Shown here in pieces: positions 19,449-28,790 of a stretch of 47,599 nucleotides of DNA. The position numbers were made by a program, and so were the translations under genes. Numbering within the stretch: the stretch's first letter is position 1; each line of letters starts with the position of its first letter. Source of the stretch: Pelatocladus maniniholoensis HA4357-MV3 (GTDB lineage Bacteria > Cyanobacteriota > Cyanobacteriia > Cyanobacteriales > Nostocaceae); NCBI GenBank assembly GCA_019359115.1, contig JAHHHW010000109.1:1-47599 (forward strand), in the 5' to 3' direction. The notes under the pieces were generated by a model. The model saw only the letters and a list, made by a program, of their open reading frames with translations. It made no database searches and was not told where the DNA came from.

Positions 19449-19879
19449 AAACTTCACGCATCCGTATAAGTTAATTTTTACGGAATTATAGAACTACATT
19501 TTGTCCTGTTCTCAACCAAAAACATCTCAAGATAGCATTCTGACGTTAAACGAGCGTTCTCTTATCATGCGATCGCCTTAGATGCAAATCATGTCTATAT
19601 TGTCAAGTCAACCATTCTTTCATGGGTCTTTTGCTCTCATAGTGAACACAGCAAAGCATCTCAGTACATGGTTGAAACCTTGATTTTCGTTGAAGTTGAC
19701 CGAAGTCAGAACAGTAAAATTATACCTTTCGGGACTTTTACAACATCTCGGGGCTTTTAAAACATCCTCTAAGATAATATAAGATTATTCATGCTCGCTC
19801 ACTGAGTATGATCTGAAAGAAAGCATTCTGTAATTTTATTAAGAGGCTTGCTTAACATAACTATAAAACACAAATATTA
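19449..19879. other. Intergenic region before the GT61 gene
   Basis: A 431-bp gap without a gene. It holds copy 2 of the 39-bp repeat and a 19-bp imperfect tandem duplication at 19730-19767 (units CGGGACTTTTACAACATCT and CGGGGCTTTTAAAACATCC). These are presumably promoter-region features for the GT61 gene. Confidence 0.5.
19568..19606 (+). repeat. 39-bp upstream repeat, copy 2
   Basis: The second copy of the 17799-17837 repeat, with four substitutions. It lies 273 bp before the GT61 gene. Both copies sit upstream of a polysaccharide gene in the same orientation, which fits a shared regulatory element or a small duplication. Confidence 0.75.
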
Positions 19880-21058
19880 ATGAAAAATCGTAATAATTTT
19901 CAGAGGAACTATATTATAGATACGGTTTCCACCTTACGCTCTCAGCTTAAATATCAATTGAAAGTCAATCTTTTATCACAACCTTTCGCAAGAGGAGTTA
20001 TACAACTCTGCATTGACAATGTTGATAGATATTTTGGTAATGACAAAGAGATAAAAATTTATAAGTTAGTTAATCAAGAAAAGATTTCTATTCAAGAGGC
20101 TAAATTTATAGAAGGTGATTTTTTAAGAGTTATTACTCCTTTTCAAGATGAAATTGAAGCAGTAGTAATAGACACTAGTAAAAACGGATTTTGTTTTTGT
20201 AACAATCACATATTTGATGAGAATCTAAATGTAATATATGAGAAAGATATCCATTTTTATGAACTCCCGATATATGGATGTGAATTGTCTGCAAATTTTA
20301 CTAAGCTACAGGGAACGGTCGCATATTTATCAAATGCAACTCCTAAAAATTATGGACACTGGTTTATATACACTCTACCTATGCTTGAGGTGTATTGGAG
20401 GTTTATTGATAAACAAGAAATTGATTATTACTATGTGGGTGAAATCACAAATTTCAAAATAGAAACCCTAGCAGCACTTGGTATAAATAAAGAAAAAATA
20501 GTTGATTTTCCCTGTAAGGCTGATAGAGCAATAACTTGTGTAATTAACAGAAAAGTACAAAACGGTGGTCATCAATATCCAACTAGTTTAGCCTATTGGT
20601 TAGCAAGAAATATCTTTTTACCTAAAAAAAATTATTCAAATAATAAATATCCAAAACGTTTATATGTAAAACGTGGTCAGGTAGATCATCGGGAAGTAAT
20701 CAATGATCATGAAGTTATAGAATACCTAGAAAGTATAGGCTTTGAAGCATTGACCATGGATGGTAGAACAACAAAGGAAGAGGCGGAAATTTTTTACAGT
20801 GCGGACGTTATAATTTCGGTCTGTGGTTCTGCTTTAACAAATCTGCTATTTATTAGAGAAGGTATAACAGTTATTGAAATTTTTCCTTTTGGTTATTTAG
20901 ATGGACATTTCTATGCTTTAGCAAATTATTCTCAGGCTAACTACTTTTACATAATAGGTGAGAAAATCGCACACAATTCTACGATTCCGCATTTATCAAA
21001 TTTGAAAGTTAATATTAATAAGTTAAAAAAAATATGTAAGTTAGCAAATTTAGTGTAA
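19880..21058 (+). CDS. GT61-family (DUF563) glycosyltransferase
   Basis: The 392-residue protein shows the GT61/DUF563 pattern. NYGHWFIYTLPMLEVY lies near residue 156 and RLYVKRGQ near 260. A C-terminal donor site follows: HEVIEYLESIGFEAL, FYSADVIISVCGSALTN and IEIFPFG. Bacterial members are poorly characterised; plant members transfer xylose, arabinose or GlcNAc. The presence of a xylanase-like enzyme in the same cluster makes a pentosyl transfer conceivable, but this is speculation. Base composition is more AT-rich than in the preceding genes, with many AAA and AAT codons, so it may be a later addition to the cluster. Confidence 0.85.
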   Translation: MKNRNNFQRNYIIDTVSTLRSQLKYQLKVNLLSQPFARGVIQLCIDNVDRYFGNDKEIKIYKLVNQEKISIQEAKFIEGDFLRVITPFQDEIEAVVIDTSKNGFCFCNNHIFDENLNVIYEKDIHFYELPIYGCELSANFTKLQGTVAYLSNATPKNYGHWFIYTLPMLEVYWRFIDKQEIDYYYVGEITNFKIETLAALGINKEKIVDFPCKADRAITCVINRKVQNGGHQYPTSLAYWLARNIFLPKKNYSNNKYPKRLYVKRGQVDHREVINDHEVIEYLESIGFEALTMDGRTTKEEAEIFYSADVIISVCGSALTNLLFIREGITVIEIFPFGYLDGHFYALANYSQANYFYIIGEKIAHNSTIPHLSNLKVNINKLKKICKLANLV

Positions 21059-21291
21059 TTCAGTGTCAGAGACTGAAGCAATTAAGATATGAGGAGAGAT
21101 GCAGAACAAAAAGAAGGGGGAGGGAAAATCTCTTTTTGCTACTGCTGCTTCCACTATTAGTGAAGCTTTCTCTCCTCACTGCGCGACACAGGTAGCACGG
21201 TTATAGGGATAAACAGATACTAAATCAGTACATACGTGTTACAAATACCTCTTGTGACACTAGTTATAGCGAACACTAACACTGAATAGTA

Positions 21292-21393
21292 CTAGAACAT
21301 TTGTTCTTCTTCGTAAAAGAAAAACTCTGCCAAAAGCGTAAAGCCAATAATCCAAAGAAAGCACAATATAGAAAAGCCAATAATTGCCATCAT
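21292..21393 (-). CDS. 33-residue single-helix membrane microprotein
   Basis: A short ORF encodes MMAIIGFSILCFLWIIGF followed by TLLAEFFFYEEEQMF. Residues 3-22 form one predicted membrane helix, followed by an acidic tail. The ATG at 21393 is preceded by AGAGGTGAT, a strong ribosome-binding site at good spacing, which is the main support for translation. It lies 104 bp downstream of the secreted-protein gene on the same strand and may share its transcript. It matches no small photosystem or cytochrome subunit that I can recall. Confidence 0.5.
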   Translation of the reverse strand: MMAIIGFSILCFLWIIGFTLLAEFFFYEEEQMF

Positions 21394-21496
21394 TTTTATC
21401 ACCTCTGTTTTTTATTGGTATTCACTTAAGTTTTCTAGATAAAAAAGTTAGTCTTCAAAAATCAGCAATCACGATTAATTGTGCTTTTGCAACAAT

Positions 21497-21892
21497 TTAT
21501 CTATCAGAGACGCCTACCTGTAACTCTAATCCATCGTTACCGTTAATATTAGACTGGGCAGGTTGTAAAGTCAGTTCTGGAGTGCTTGTCTGTGACTGTG
21601 GTTTAAGAATTCTCCGTAGTTGCACAGGATTATTGATTTGTTGTCGAAGACTCTGATCGGGAACTAGTCTATTTTTGCCAGTATTATTATCAGTTGTGCC
21701 AGCTAAATTTTGTGTTGGATCAAAAAATATTGCAAAGTCATTCTCAGCTGTTCTATCATTAATTCCACTGAGTGAATCACCAGATAAAGTATATTGTTGT
21801 TGGCTCGAAATGCTTGATTGAGCTTGAACCTTGCTAGATAAGCCAGTCACCGTTGCAGCAATCACCAAAACAGCAAAAATAATTTTATTCAT
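21497..21892 (-). CDS. Small secreted protein of unknown function
   Basis: From the ATG at 21892 the product is 131 residues. It begins NKIIFAVLVIAATVTGLSS and then KVQAQ, a standard Sec signal peptide with an AxA-type cleavage site after VQA. The mature part is Gln/Asn/Ser-rich and low in complexity, with no Cys or recognisable domain. An upstream GTG (21922) would add ten residues ahead of the signal peptide and is less likely. Role unknown; it is probably periplasmic or extracellular. Confidence 0.65.
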   Translation of the reverse strand: MNKIIFAVLVIAATVTGLSSKVQAQSSISSQQQYTLSGDSLSGINDRTAENDFAIFFDPTQNLAGTTDNNTGKNRLVPDQSLRQQINNPVQLRRILKPQSQTSTPELTLQPAQSNINGNDGLELQVGVSDR

Positions 21893-22169
21893 TGTGTTTA
21901 TCCAAACTCTACATGTATTCACAATGCAGTCGTATTAGATATTGCCTGATCTTAATAGATGATTTTTAGTTCTATTTTAGTACAACATAAATAGAAAACC
22001 GTATTCCTAAATACTTATTTAATCAATTAGTAACTGTTTGTAATAAATTTATTATTATTAGAGAATGCGCTAATCTTAGAAAGTAGATGCAGCTTTTGAA
22101 ACCTGCCCCTTGAAATTTGTCGAGAAGAAATAATGAGGTCGTAGGCAAGCTCAAATGTAGGAATTTGCC

Positions 22170-24584
22170 ATGTATGAACTAATTCAAACTGTTCTAAGCA
22201 GTGACGAAAAAACGATCCTACGTCAACTAATTTCTAAGTTAAGCTCCTCGGATAAACGTTACTTTCTGAGAAATGAGATTTTGCAGGCTTTTGCTGAGTA
22301 CTGTCACCAATTCCAAAAGCCTGCCTACTTTTTTCATTCTTCTTCTTTAGGAACGCTGATTCATTATACTCATGAAATCATCTTGGAAGGAGATGATATT
22401 TGGTTGCTGTTGCGACCCAGAATAGGTAGTCAAGAAGTTTGGCGATTGTTATCAGCAGATACGAGTAAGTTTGAACTACAAACACCACAAGCATTGCTTG
22501 ATGTGCGCGATCGCTTTGTTAATCGCTACCAGTCTCAAATTCTCGAAATCAACTTTCACCCCTTTGATAGAGGTATTCCATCCATTGATGATCCCAGAAA
22601 TATTGGTCAAGGTCTAGCATTCCTCAACCGTTATCTATGTAGTCAGGTGTTGAGCGATCGCAATTATTGGTTAGATGTATTATTTGATGCTTTACACCGT
22701 CTTGAATACGATCATAAACAATTACTGATTGGCGATCGCATCAAAACAGGTTTACAACTATACAAACAAATTAAACAAGCCATCAAAATCATCAGCGAAC
22801 GACCACCTGAAGAACCCTACGAAAAGTTTAGCGAACAACTACAAACCCTTGGCTTAGAACCAGGTTGGGGTAACACCGCATCGCGAGTACGTGAAACTCT
22901 AGAACTATTTGACCGACTGATTGAAACTCCAGAACCAGCTATCCTCGAAGCTTTTGTTGATCGGGTTCCCGCAGTTTTTCGCGTCGTCCTCGTTTCCATC
23001 CACGGTTGGATCACTCAAGAAGATGCTGTGGGTAGACCCGAAACCCTCGGTCAAGTCGTTTATGTGCTAGAACAAGCTCAGAGTTTAGAAAATAAACTAC
23101 GAGAAGAAATTAAACTAGCAGGACTCGACTCACTAGGTATTCAACCTCAAGTAGTTATTCTCACTCGCCTTATTCCCAACTGTGAAGGAACTCAGTGTAA
23201 CTTGCGCTTAGAAAAAATAGAGGGAACCGAAAACGCTTGGATATTACGTGTTCCTTTTCGGGAATTCAATCCGCAAGTCACGCAAAACTGGATTTCTAAA
23301 TATGAGATTTGGCCATATCTAGAAACATTTGCTATTGATGCAGAAAAACAACTTTTAGCTCAACTAAGAGGAAATCCAGATTTAATTATTGGTAACTACA
23401 GTGATGGTAATTTAGTTGCTTTTTTACTGGCACGTAGCTTGAAAGTTACTCAATGTAATATTGCTCACTCTTTAGAAAAACCTAAACATTTATTTAGTAA
23501 CCTTTATTGGCAAGATTTAGAAGAACACTATCACTTTTCGGCACAATATACTGCCGATCTGATCAGCATGAATGCTGCTGACTTTATTCTGACCTCGTCT
23601 TATCAAGAAATAGTTGGCACACCAGATTCTCTTGGTCAGTACGAGTCATATAAAATGTTTTCCATGCCTGAGCTATATCATGTAGTTGATGGCATTAATT
23701 TGCTAAGTTCCAAGTTTAATTTGGTTCCGCCGGGAGTAGACGAAAATATATTTTTCCCCTACAACCAAAAAGACAAGCGTGACGACAATCTAGGTCAAAA
23801 AATTAACGATTTACTTTTTGAGCTTTTAGATACTTACATTTTTGGTCATTTAGATGACCCCAACAAAAGACCAATTTGTGCGATCGCTCATATCACCCCA
23901 GTCAAGAATCTTTCTGGTTTGGTAAAATGCTTTGGTCAAAGTCAGGAATTGCAGAAACAATGCAACTTAATTCTCGTTACCAATAAATTGCATTTATCTG
24001 AAGCTACAAACTCAGAAGAAACAGCAGAACTGGAAAAAATCTACAACTTAATTAATCAGTACAATCTCCATAGTCAAATTCGCTGGATAGGAATACGCCT
24101 TCCCAAACGTGAACTCGGCGAAATTTACCGAGCGATCGCAGGTCGTCAGGGTATTTTTGTCCATTTTGCCAGCTTTGAAGCCTTTGGAAGACCGATCCTA
24201 GAAGCAATGAGTTCTGGTTTACCAACATTTGCTACTCAATTTGGTGGTGCAGCAGAACTAATTGATGATGGAGAGTGTAACTTTCATATCAATCCAACAG
24301 ATTTAGAAGGTACTGCAAATAAAATTCTACAATTTATTGACCAGTGCAATACCAACCCCCAATACTGGTACGAAATTTCAGAACGGGTCATCCAGCGAGT
24401 ACGTAATAGATACAATTGGCAAATGCATACCAAACAGTTGCTATTACTAGCTAAAATTTATAGATTCTGGGACTTTATCAATAAAGAAAACCGCGAAGCA
24501 TTACTACGCTACGTGGACACTTTATACCATCTGGTTTTTAAACCCAGAACTGAAAAAATCCTGGAAGAGCATATGCAACGGTAG
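22170..24584 (+). CDS. susA: Sucrose synthase
   Basis: The 804-residue length matches plant and cyanobacterial sucrose synthases (about 800). The N-terminal regulatory half contains LPxxLG-like spacing and FHPFDRGIPSIDDPRNIGQG, typical of the cyanobacterial enzyme. The GT-B catalytic half has NYSDGNLVAFLLAR, ITPVKNLSGLV, and the donor motif FEAFGRPILEAMSSGLPTFA with the E-x7-E pair. The enzyme reversibly converts sucrose plus UDP or ADP to nucleotide-glucose plus fructose. In filamentous cyanobacteria it mostly cleaves sucrose and feeds polysaccharide or glycogen synthesis. It is followed by a GH65 phosphorylase and beta-phosphoglucomutase on the same strand. The start is supported by AGGA upstream of the ATG. 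Confidence 0.95.
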   Translation: MYELIQTVLSSDEKTILRQLISKLSSSDKRYFLRNEILQAFAEYCHQFQKPAYFFHSSSLGTLIHYTHEIILEGDDIWLLLRPRIGSQEVWRLLSADTSKFELQTPQALLDVRDRFVNRYQSQILEINFHPFDRGIPSIDDPRNIGQGLAFLNRYLCSQVLSDRNYWLDVLFDALHRLEYDHKQLLIGDRIKTGLQLYKQIKQAIKIISERPPEEPYEKFSEQLQTLGLEPGWGNTASRVRETLELFDRLIETPEPAILEAFVDRVPAVFRVVLVSIHGWITQEDAVGRPETLGQVVYVLEQAQSLENKLREEIKLAGLDSLGIQPQVVILTRLIPNCEGTQCNLRLEKIEGTENAWILRVPFREFNPQVTQNWISKYEIWPYLETFAIDAEKQLLAQLRGNPDLIIGNYSDGNLVAFLLARSLKVTQCNIAHSLEKPKHLFSNLYWQDLEEHYHFSAQYTADLISMNAADFILTSSYQEIVGTPDSLGQYESYKMFSMPELYHVVDGINLLSSKFNLVPPGVDENIFFPYNQKDKRDDNLGQKINDLLFELLDTYIFGHLDDPNKRPICAIAHITPVKNLSGLVKCFGQSQELQKQCNLILVTNKLHLSEATNSEETAELEKIYNLINQYNLHSQIRWIGIRLPKRELGEIYRAIAGRQGIFVHFASFEAFGRPILEAMSSGLPTFATQFGGAAELIDDGECNFHINPTDLEGTANKILQFIDQCNTNPQYWYEISERVIQRVRNRYNWQMHTKQLLLLAKIYRFWDFINKENREALLRYVDTLYHLVFKPRTEKILEEHMQR

Positions 24585-24600
24585 GGATTGGGCATGAATC

Positions 24601-24715
24601 AGTTAACAGCTAACAGTTAACAGTTAACATTGACCAGTTTAATTTGATAACTGATAACTGATAACTCCCCCTTGTCCCCAATCCCCGATCCCTGATTCCT
24701 TTTCCCCAATCCCCT
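24601..24715. repeat. Heptamer repeats and GC-rich short repeats
   Basis: Iterated AACAGTT and GATAACT units can pair with each other. They are followed by CCCCAATCCCCGATCCC-type pyrimidine runs. This is a typical cyanobacterial short tandem repeat region between the two genes. Confidence 0.7.
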
Positions 24716-24738
24716 CAGTCTCCTAAACAATAGCCACG

Positions 24739-26991
24739 ATGGATACAAAAGGACGTTATCAGCATCTTACCTACACAGATTGGACTGTCAGGGAAACCCA
24801 GTTTGAACCCGATCAGTTTCGCTACCGAGAAACAGTTTTTACCATCGGAAATGGTTATTTGGGAACACGGGGTAGCTTTGAAGAAGGCTATTCTCAAGCT
24901 TCACCAGCTACCTTTATCCACGGTGTTTACGATGAAGTTCCAATTGTCTATACCGAACTTGCTAACTGTCCAGATTGGTTGCCATTTACAATTAACATTG
25001 ATGGCGATCGCTTTCGTTTGGAAAAAGGTGAAATATTAAGTTATGAACGAAAGTTAGACTTACGCCAAGGTATTCTCAGTCGCAGTGTGCGTTGGCGCAG
25101 TCCCAACAATCAGATAATAGATATCCACTTTGAAAGGTTCGCCAACCTTGCAGATGAACAGGTTCTGGCGCTGCGTTGTCAACTCACACCAGTTGATTTT
25201 GCAGGGGCGATCGAAATCCAAGCTAGTATTAACGGCTACCCCGAAAATCAGGGTTTTAACCACTGGGAATTATTGGATCAAGGAAAAACAGAAGCAGGAG
25301 TATGGTTAAACCTTCGTACCCGCTCCTCTCGTATCCAATTGGGTATAGCTACTAGTATAAAAATATCAGGTGCAGAGGCTTCGCTCCAAGTCACGAGTCC
25401 ACCCGGTTATCCTACCTTGATCGCATCCTTCCTCGCTTCTCCTGGACAAACCGTGACAGTAGATAAGCTGGTGACTGTTTTTACTTCCAAACATGTAGAA
25501 AACCCAGTTGCAACCGCTTGTGAAAAACTTGTCCAGTTGCCTGAATATTCGTTCATAATTAAAACTCATAGCCAAGCTTGGGAAGAAGTTTGGCAAAAAA
25601 GTGACATTGTGATCGAGGGAGATGTTACAGCCCAGTTAGCTGTGCGTTACAACCTCTTTCAGTTACTAATCGCTGCCTCACGCAATAATGATCAAGTTAG
25701 TATCCCAGCTAAAACACTTTCGGGGTTTGGTTATCGCGGTCATATTTTTTGGGACACAGAAATTTTTATACTTCCTTTATTTATCTACACCCAACCAGAA
25801 ATAGCACGTAATTTACTCACTTATCGCTATCACACCTTACCTGGAGCGCGGCGTAAGGCAGTACATTACGGGTATAAAGGAGCAATGTATGCCTGGGAAA
25901 GTGCGGATACTGGCGATGAAGTCACGCCTCGGTGGTTGCCTCCTAATGATCCTTATGGCGAAGATATTAGGATTTGGTGTCGCGATCGCGAAATTCATAT
26001 TAGCACCGATGTGGTCTATGCTGTATGGTACTACTGGCAAGCTACCAACGATGACGAGTGGATGCGGGACTACGGCGCTGAGATTTTTCTCGATACTGCC
26101 GTATTCTGGAGTAGTCGGGTAGAGTACAACACCAAACATGAACGGTATGAAATTCGAGAAGTGATTGGTGCTGATGAATATCATGAATTCGTCCATAACA
26201 ACGCCTTTACTAACCGACTGGTGCAATGGCATTTCGAAAAAGCACTTTATATATATGACTGGTTGTACAAAACTTTTCCCGACAAAGCCATAGAACTAGA
26301 AGATAAACTGCTACTAAGTATCGGCAGGCGATCGCGTTGGAGTGATATTATTACCAACATTTGGATTCCCTACGACGAGTCAACCGGACTGATTGAGCAA
26401 TTCGAGGGATTTTTCCAATTGCAAGACATCAATCTTGAAGAGTACGAACCACGTACCAAATCTATCCAAGCTATCTTAGGTATCGAAGAAGGCAATAAAC
26501 GCCAGGTACTTAAGCAACCAGATGCGTTGATGTTGTTATACCTGATGCGACAGTCACAGGAACCTCCTTACAATCCCCACACTTTGCAAGCTAATTGGGA
26601 TTATTACGCACCCCGCACCGATATTAGTTATGGTTCCTCCCTCGGCCCAGCAATACACGCCATCCTCGCCTCGGATTTGGGCAAAACAGCACAAGCCTAC
26701 GAAAGATTTATGCAAGCAGCATTAGTTGATCTAGAAAATGTCCGAGGTAATGCGCCAGAAGGTATTCATGGAGCGAGTGCAGGTGGTATTTGGCAAGCAG
26801 TGGTTTTAGGTTTTGGCGGTATTCAAATGGGAGACAGTGAACCCATTGCTCATCCTCACCTACCCCCTGGATGGACACGGCTGAAGTTCAAGTTGATCTG
26901 GCGTGGTAAATGGCATGAGTTTGATTTGGGGAATGGGGAGTGGGGACAAGGGGATCAGGGAGCAGGGAGCAGGGACAGGGGGAATAGTTAA
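24739..26991 (+). CDS. GH65-family disaccharide phosphorylase
   Basis: A 750-residue glycoside hydrolase family 65 protein. The N-terminal domain has FTIGNGYLGTRGSFEEG. The (alpha/alpha)6 barrel has GYRGHIFWDTEIFILPLF and the catalytic-acid segment IGADEYHEFVHNNAFTN, with E480 the likely general acid. The phosphate-site region HGASAGGIWQAV is near residue 675. GH65 phosphorylases convert maltose, trehalose, kojibiose or nigerose plus phosphate to beta-glucose-1-phosphate and glucose. The next gene, beta-phosphoglucomutase, uses that product, which favours phosphorylase over hydrolase. The last ~16 residues (GEWGQGDQGAGSRDRG) are encoded by an intergenic-type repeat that extends the ORF. Substrate is not determinable here. 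Confidence 0.9.
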   Translation: MDTKGRYQHLTYTDWTVRETQFEPDQFRYRETVFTIGNGYLGTRGSFEEGYSQASPATFIHGVYDEVPIVYTELANCPDWLPFTINIDGDRFRLEKGEILSYERKLDLRQGILSRSVRWRSPNNQIIDIHFERFANLADEQVLALRCQLTPVDFAGAIEIQASINGYPENQGFNHWELLDQGKTEAGVWLNLRTRSSRIQLGIATSIKISGAEASLQVTSPPGYPTLIASFLASPGQTVTVDKLVTVFTSKHVENPVATACEKLVQLPEYSFIIKTHSQAWEEVWQKSDIVIEGDVTAQLAVRYNLFQLLIAASRNNDQVSIPAKTLSGFGYRGHIFWDTEIFILPLFIYTQPEIARNLLTYRYHTLPGARRKAVHYGYKGAMYAWESADTGDEVTPRWLPPNDPYGEDIRIWCRDREIHISTDVVYAVWYYWQATNDDEWMRDYGAEIFLDTAVFWSSRVEYNTKHERYEIREVIGADEYHEFVHNNAFTNRLVQWHFEKALYIYDWLYKTFPDKAIELEDKLLLSIGRRSRWSDIITNIWIPYDESTGLIEQFEGFFQLQDINLEEYEPRTKSIQAILGIEEGNKRQVLKQPDALMLLYLMRQSQEPPYNPHTLQANWDYYAPRTDISYGSSLGPAIHAILASDLGKTAQAYERFMQAALVDLENVRGNAPEGIHGASAGGIWQAVVLGFGGIQMGDSEPIAHPHLPPGWTRLKFKLIWRGKWHEFDLGNGEWGQGDQGAGSRDRGNS

Positions 26992-27024
26992 CAATCAACA
27001 ACTAACAACTAATAACTAACAACT

Positions 27025-27723
27025 ATGTCACCAGACATCCGAGGCTTTATCTTTGATTTAGACGGCGTATTGACAGATACAGCCGAATATCATTATCTTG
27101 CTTGGCACAAACTGGCAGATGAAGAAGAATTACCTTTCAATCGTGAGGCGAATGAAGCTTTGCGGGGTGTATCGCGTCGGGAATCACTTCTGCATATAGT
27201 CGGTGACAGACAGTATTCTGAAGCACAACTACAAGAGATGATGGATCGTAAGAATCGTTATTATGTAGAATCTATCCAAAACATCTCGCCCCATGATTTA
27301 TTGCCTGGTGTAGTCACTTTACTGGATGAATTAAAGCAAGCAGGAATTAAGATTGCTCTTGGTTCAGCTAGTAAAAATGCCCAGACTGTAATTGAGAAGT
27401 TGGGTATTACCAATCGTATAGACGCGATCACCGACGGTTATAGTGTCCAACGCCCCAAACCTGCCCCTGATCTATTTTTGTATGCTGCCAACCAGTTAGG
27501 ACTTGAACCAAGCCAGGTGATAGTTGTGGAAGATGCTGAAGCAGGTATTGAAGCGGCTTTAGCTGGTCAGATGTGGACAATTGGACTTGGCCCTCCTGCA
27601 CGAGTTGGTGCTGCTCACATTGTCCTACCAAGTTTAGCAGGTGTTCATTGGACAGATTTACGTGCCAAGTTGAATGAGTTGAGGATCGGGGACAAGGAGG
27701 ACAAGGGGGACAAGGGAGAATAA
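27025..27723 (+). CDS. pgmB: Beta-phosphoglucomutase
   Basis: A 232-residue HAD-superfamily enzyme. The nucleophile motif is FDLDGVLTD (D11, with D13 as acid/base). The cap region contains RGVSRRESL, typical of beta-phosphoglucomutase. GSASKN is HAD motif II, the KPAPD Lys is motif III, and VVEDAEAGIEAA is motif IV. It converts beta-glucose-1-phosphate to glucose-6-phosphate, completing the GH65 pathway. It follows the phosphorylase by 33 bp, a spacer made of AACTAAC heptamers. Its C-terminus, RIGDKEDKGDKGE, is encoded by GGGGACAAG-type repeats that have replaced or extended the native end. Confidence 0.93.
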   Translation: MSPDIRGFIFDLDGVLTDTAEYHYLAWHKLADEEELPFNREANEALRGVSRRESLLHIVGDRQYSEAQLQEMMDRKNRYYVESIQNISPHDLLPGVVTLLDELKQAGIKIALGSASKNAQTVIEKLGITNRIDAITDGYSVQRPKPAPDLFLYAANQLGLEPSQVIVVEDAEAGIEAALAGQMWTIGLGPPARVGAAHIVLPSLAGVHWTDLRAKLNELRIGDKEDKGDKGE

Positions 27724-27830
27724 TCAATGCCCCATGCCCAATTCCGGCTACCCAATTCTGCCCCAACGCACTAATATAAAATAGTGCTTGTGTCTGTAGC
27801 AGTAGTAACTGTTTGGTTGGGGCAAAAACT

Positions 27831-28694
27831 ATGAGTCAAGCAGCAGAGGCTAAGGCAGATATTCCACTGCTTCTTACAAGAGATAGCAGATACTGGTATC
27901 GACAGGGTAAACGGCTTGATAACCAAGAACAATATGCGGAAGCAGTAGCATGTTATGACAGAGCATTAGAAAATAGCCCTAATGCTTACTGGATATGGTA
28001 TAATAGAGGCTGTGCTTTACGAGAATTAGGTGAGTATGAAACCGCAGTAGCCAGTTTGAAAGAGGCATCAGCACTGCGTCCTAATGATTATTGGGCTTGC
28101 TACAATCGAGCTTGCATATTAATAGAAGATTTAGATCAATTTGAAGAAGCGATCGCAACTCTCAATCAAGCTTTGACAATTCGCCCAAATGATTACTGGG
28201 CTTATTTTCGGCGTGGAGATGCTAAAAGGCAGTTAAAACGCTACGAAGATGCTATTTTTGACTATGATCAGGCTTTGTTAATTCGCTCAAATGATTATTG
28301 GGCATGGTTGCGTCGTGGAGATGCTTGCAGGCATTTAAAACATTACGAAGAGGCAATTAAGGATTATGAACAAGCCCAAGCCATTAATTCCCACGATTTT
28401 TGGTCTTATTATAAGCTAGCAGATACTTTTAGATACACAGAAAACTTTGGAGCAGCGCTGAAGAACTATCAAAAAGCCATCGAAATCAAACCTAATGATG
28501 AGTATGCTTGGTATAACTGCGCGTGTTGTGCAGCCCGGATGGGGGATACTTCACTGGCTATGGAATACCTAGAGTCAGCTTTGCTCATAAATTCCAAGTT
28601 TCAAGAATTACTAAAGAATGATCCTGATTTAGTTTTGATTCGCGATCGCGGACTATTAGGAGATTTGTTACGAGAAATCAATTGTTTAAATTGA
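27831..28694 (+). CDS. TPR-repeat protein
   Basis: From the ATG at 27831 the product is 287 residues. An in-frame TTG 18 bp earlier is less likely. It has six or seven tetratricopeptide repeats of 34 residues, several sharing an unusually constant NDYWA signature (PNDYWACYNRA, PNDYWAYFRRGDA, SNDYWAWLRRGDA). There is no signal peptide or membrane helix, so it is probably a cytosolic scaffold. The partner is unknown. It follows beta-phosphoglucomutase on the same strand but has a 107-bp gap containing TATAAAAT, so it may be transcribed separately. Confidence 0.85.
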   Translation: MSQAAEAKADIPLLLTRDSRYWYRQGKRLDNQEQYAEAVACYDRALENSPNAYWIWYNRGCALRELGEYETAVASLKEASALRPNDYWACYNRACILIEDLDQFEEAIATLNQALTIRPNDYWAYFRRGDAKRQLKRYEDAIFDYDQALLIRSNDYWAWLRRGDACRHLKHYEEAIKDYEQAQAINSHDFWSYYKLADTFRYTENFGAALKNYQKAIEIKPNDEYAWYNCACCAARMGDTSLAMEYLESALLINSKFQELLKNDPDLVLIRDRGLLGDLLREINCLN

Positions 28695-28732
28695 TTAATG
28701 CAATCCCCAAAAAACTAAATTTTGTCAATAAA

Positions 28733-28762
28733 AAAGGTAGAGGAGTTACAGCCTCTACCTTT
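28733..28762. terminator. Bidirectional terminator between the TPR gene and clpC
   Basis: An 11-bp perfect stem (AAAGGTAGAGG / CCTCTACCTTT) has an 8-base loop, with A-rich and T-rich flanks on both sides. It lies 38 bp after the TPR gene and 28 bp after the minus-strand clpC stop, so it can serve both converging genes. Confidence 0.8.
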
Positions 28763-28790
28763 TCAACTTTCTAAGATTCAACCCAAAATC

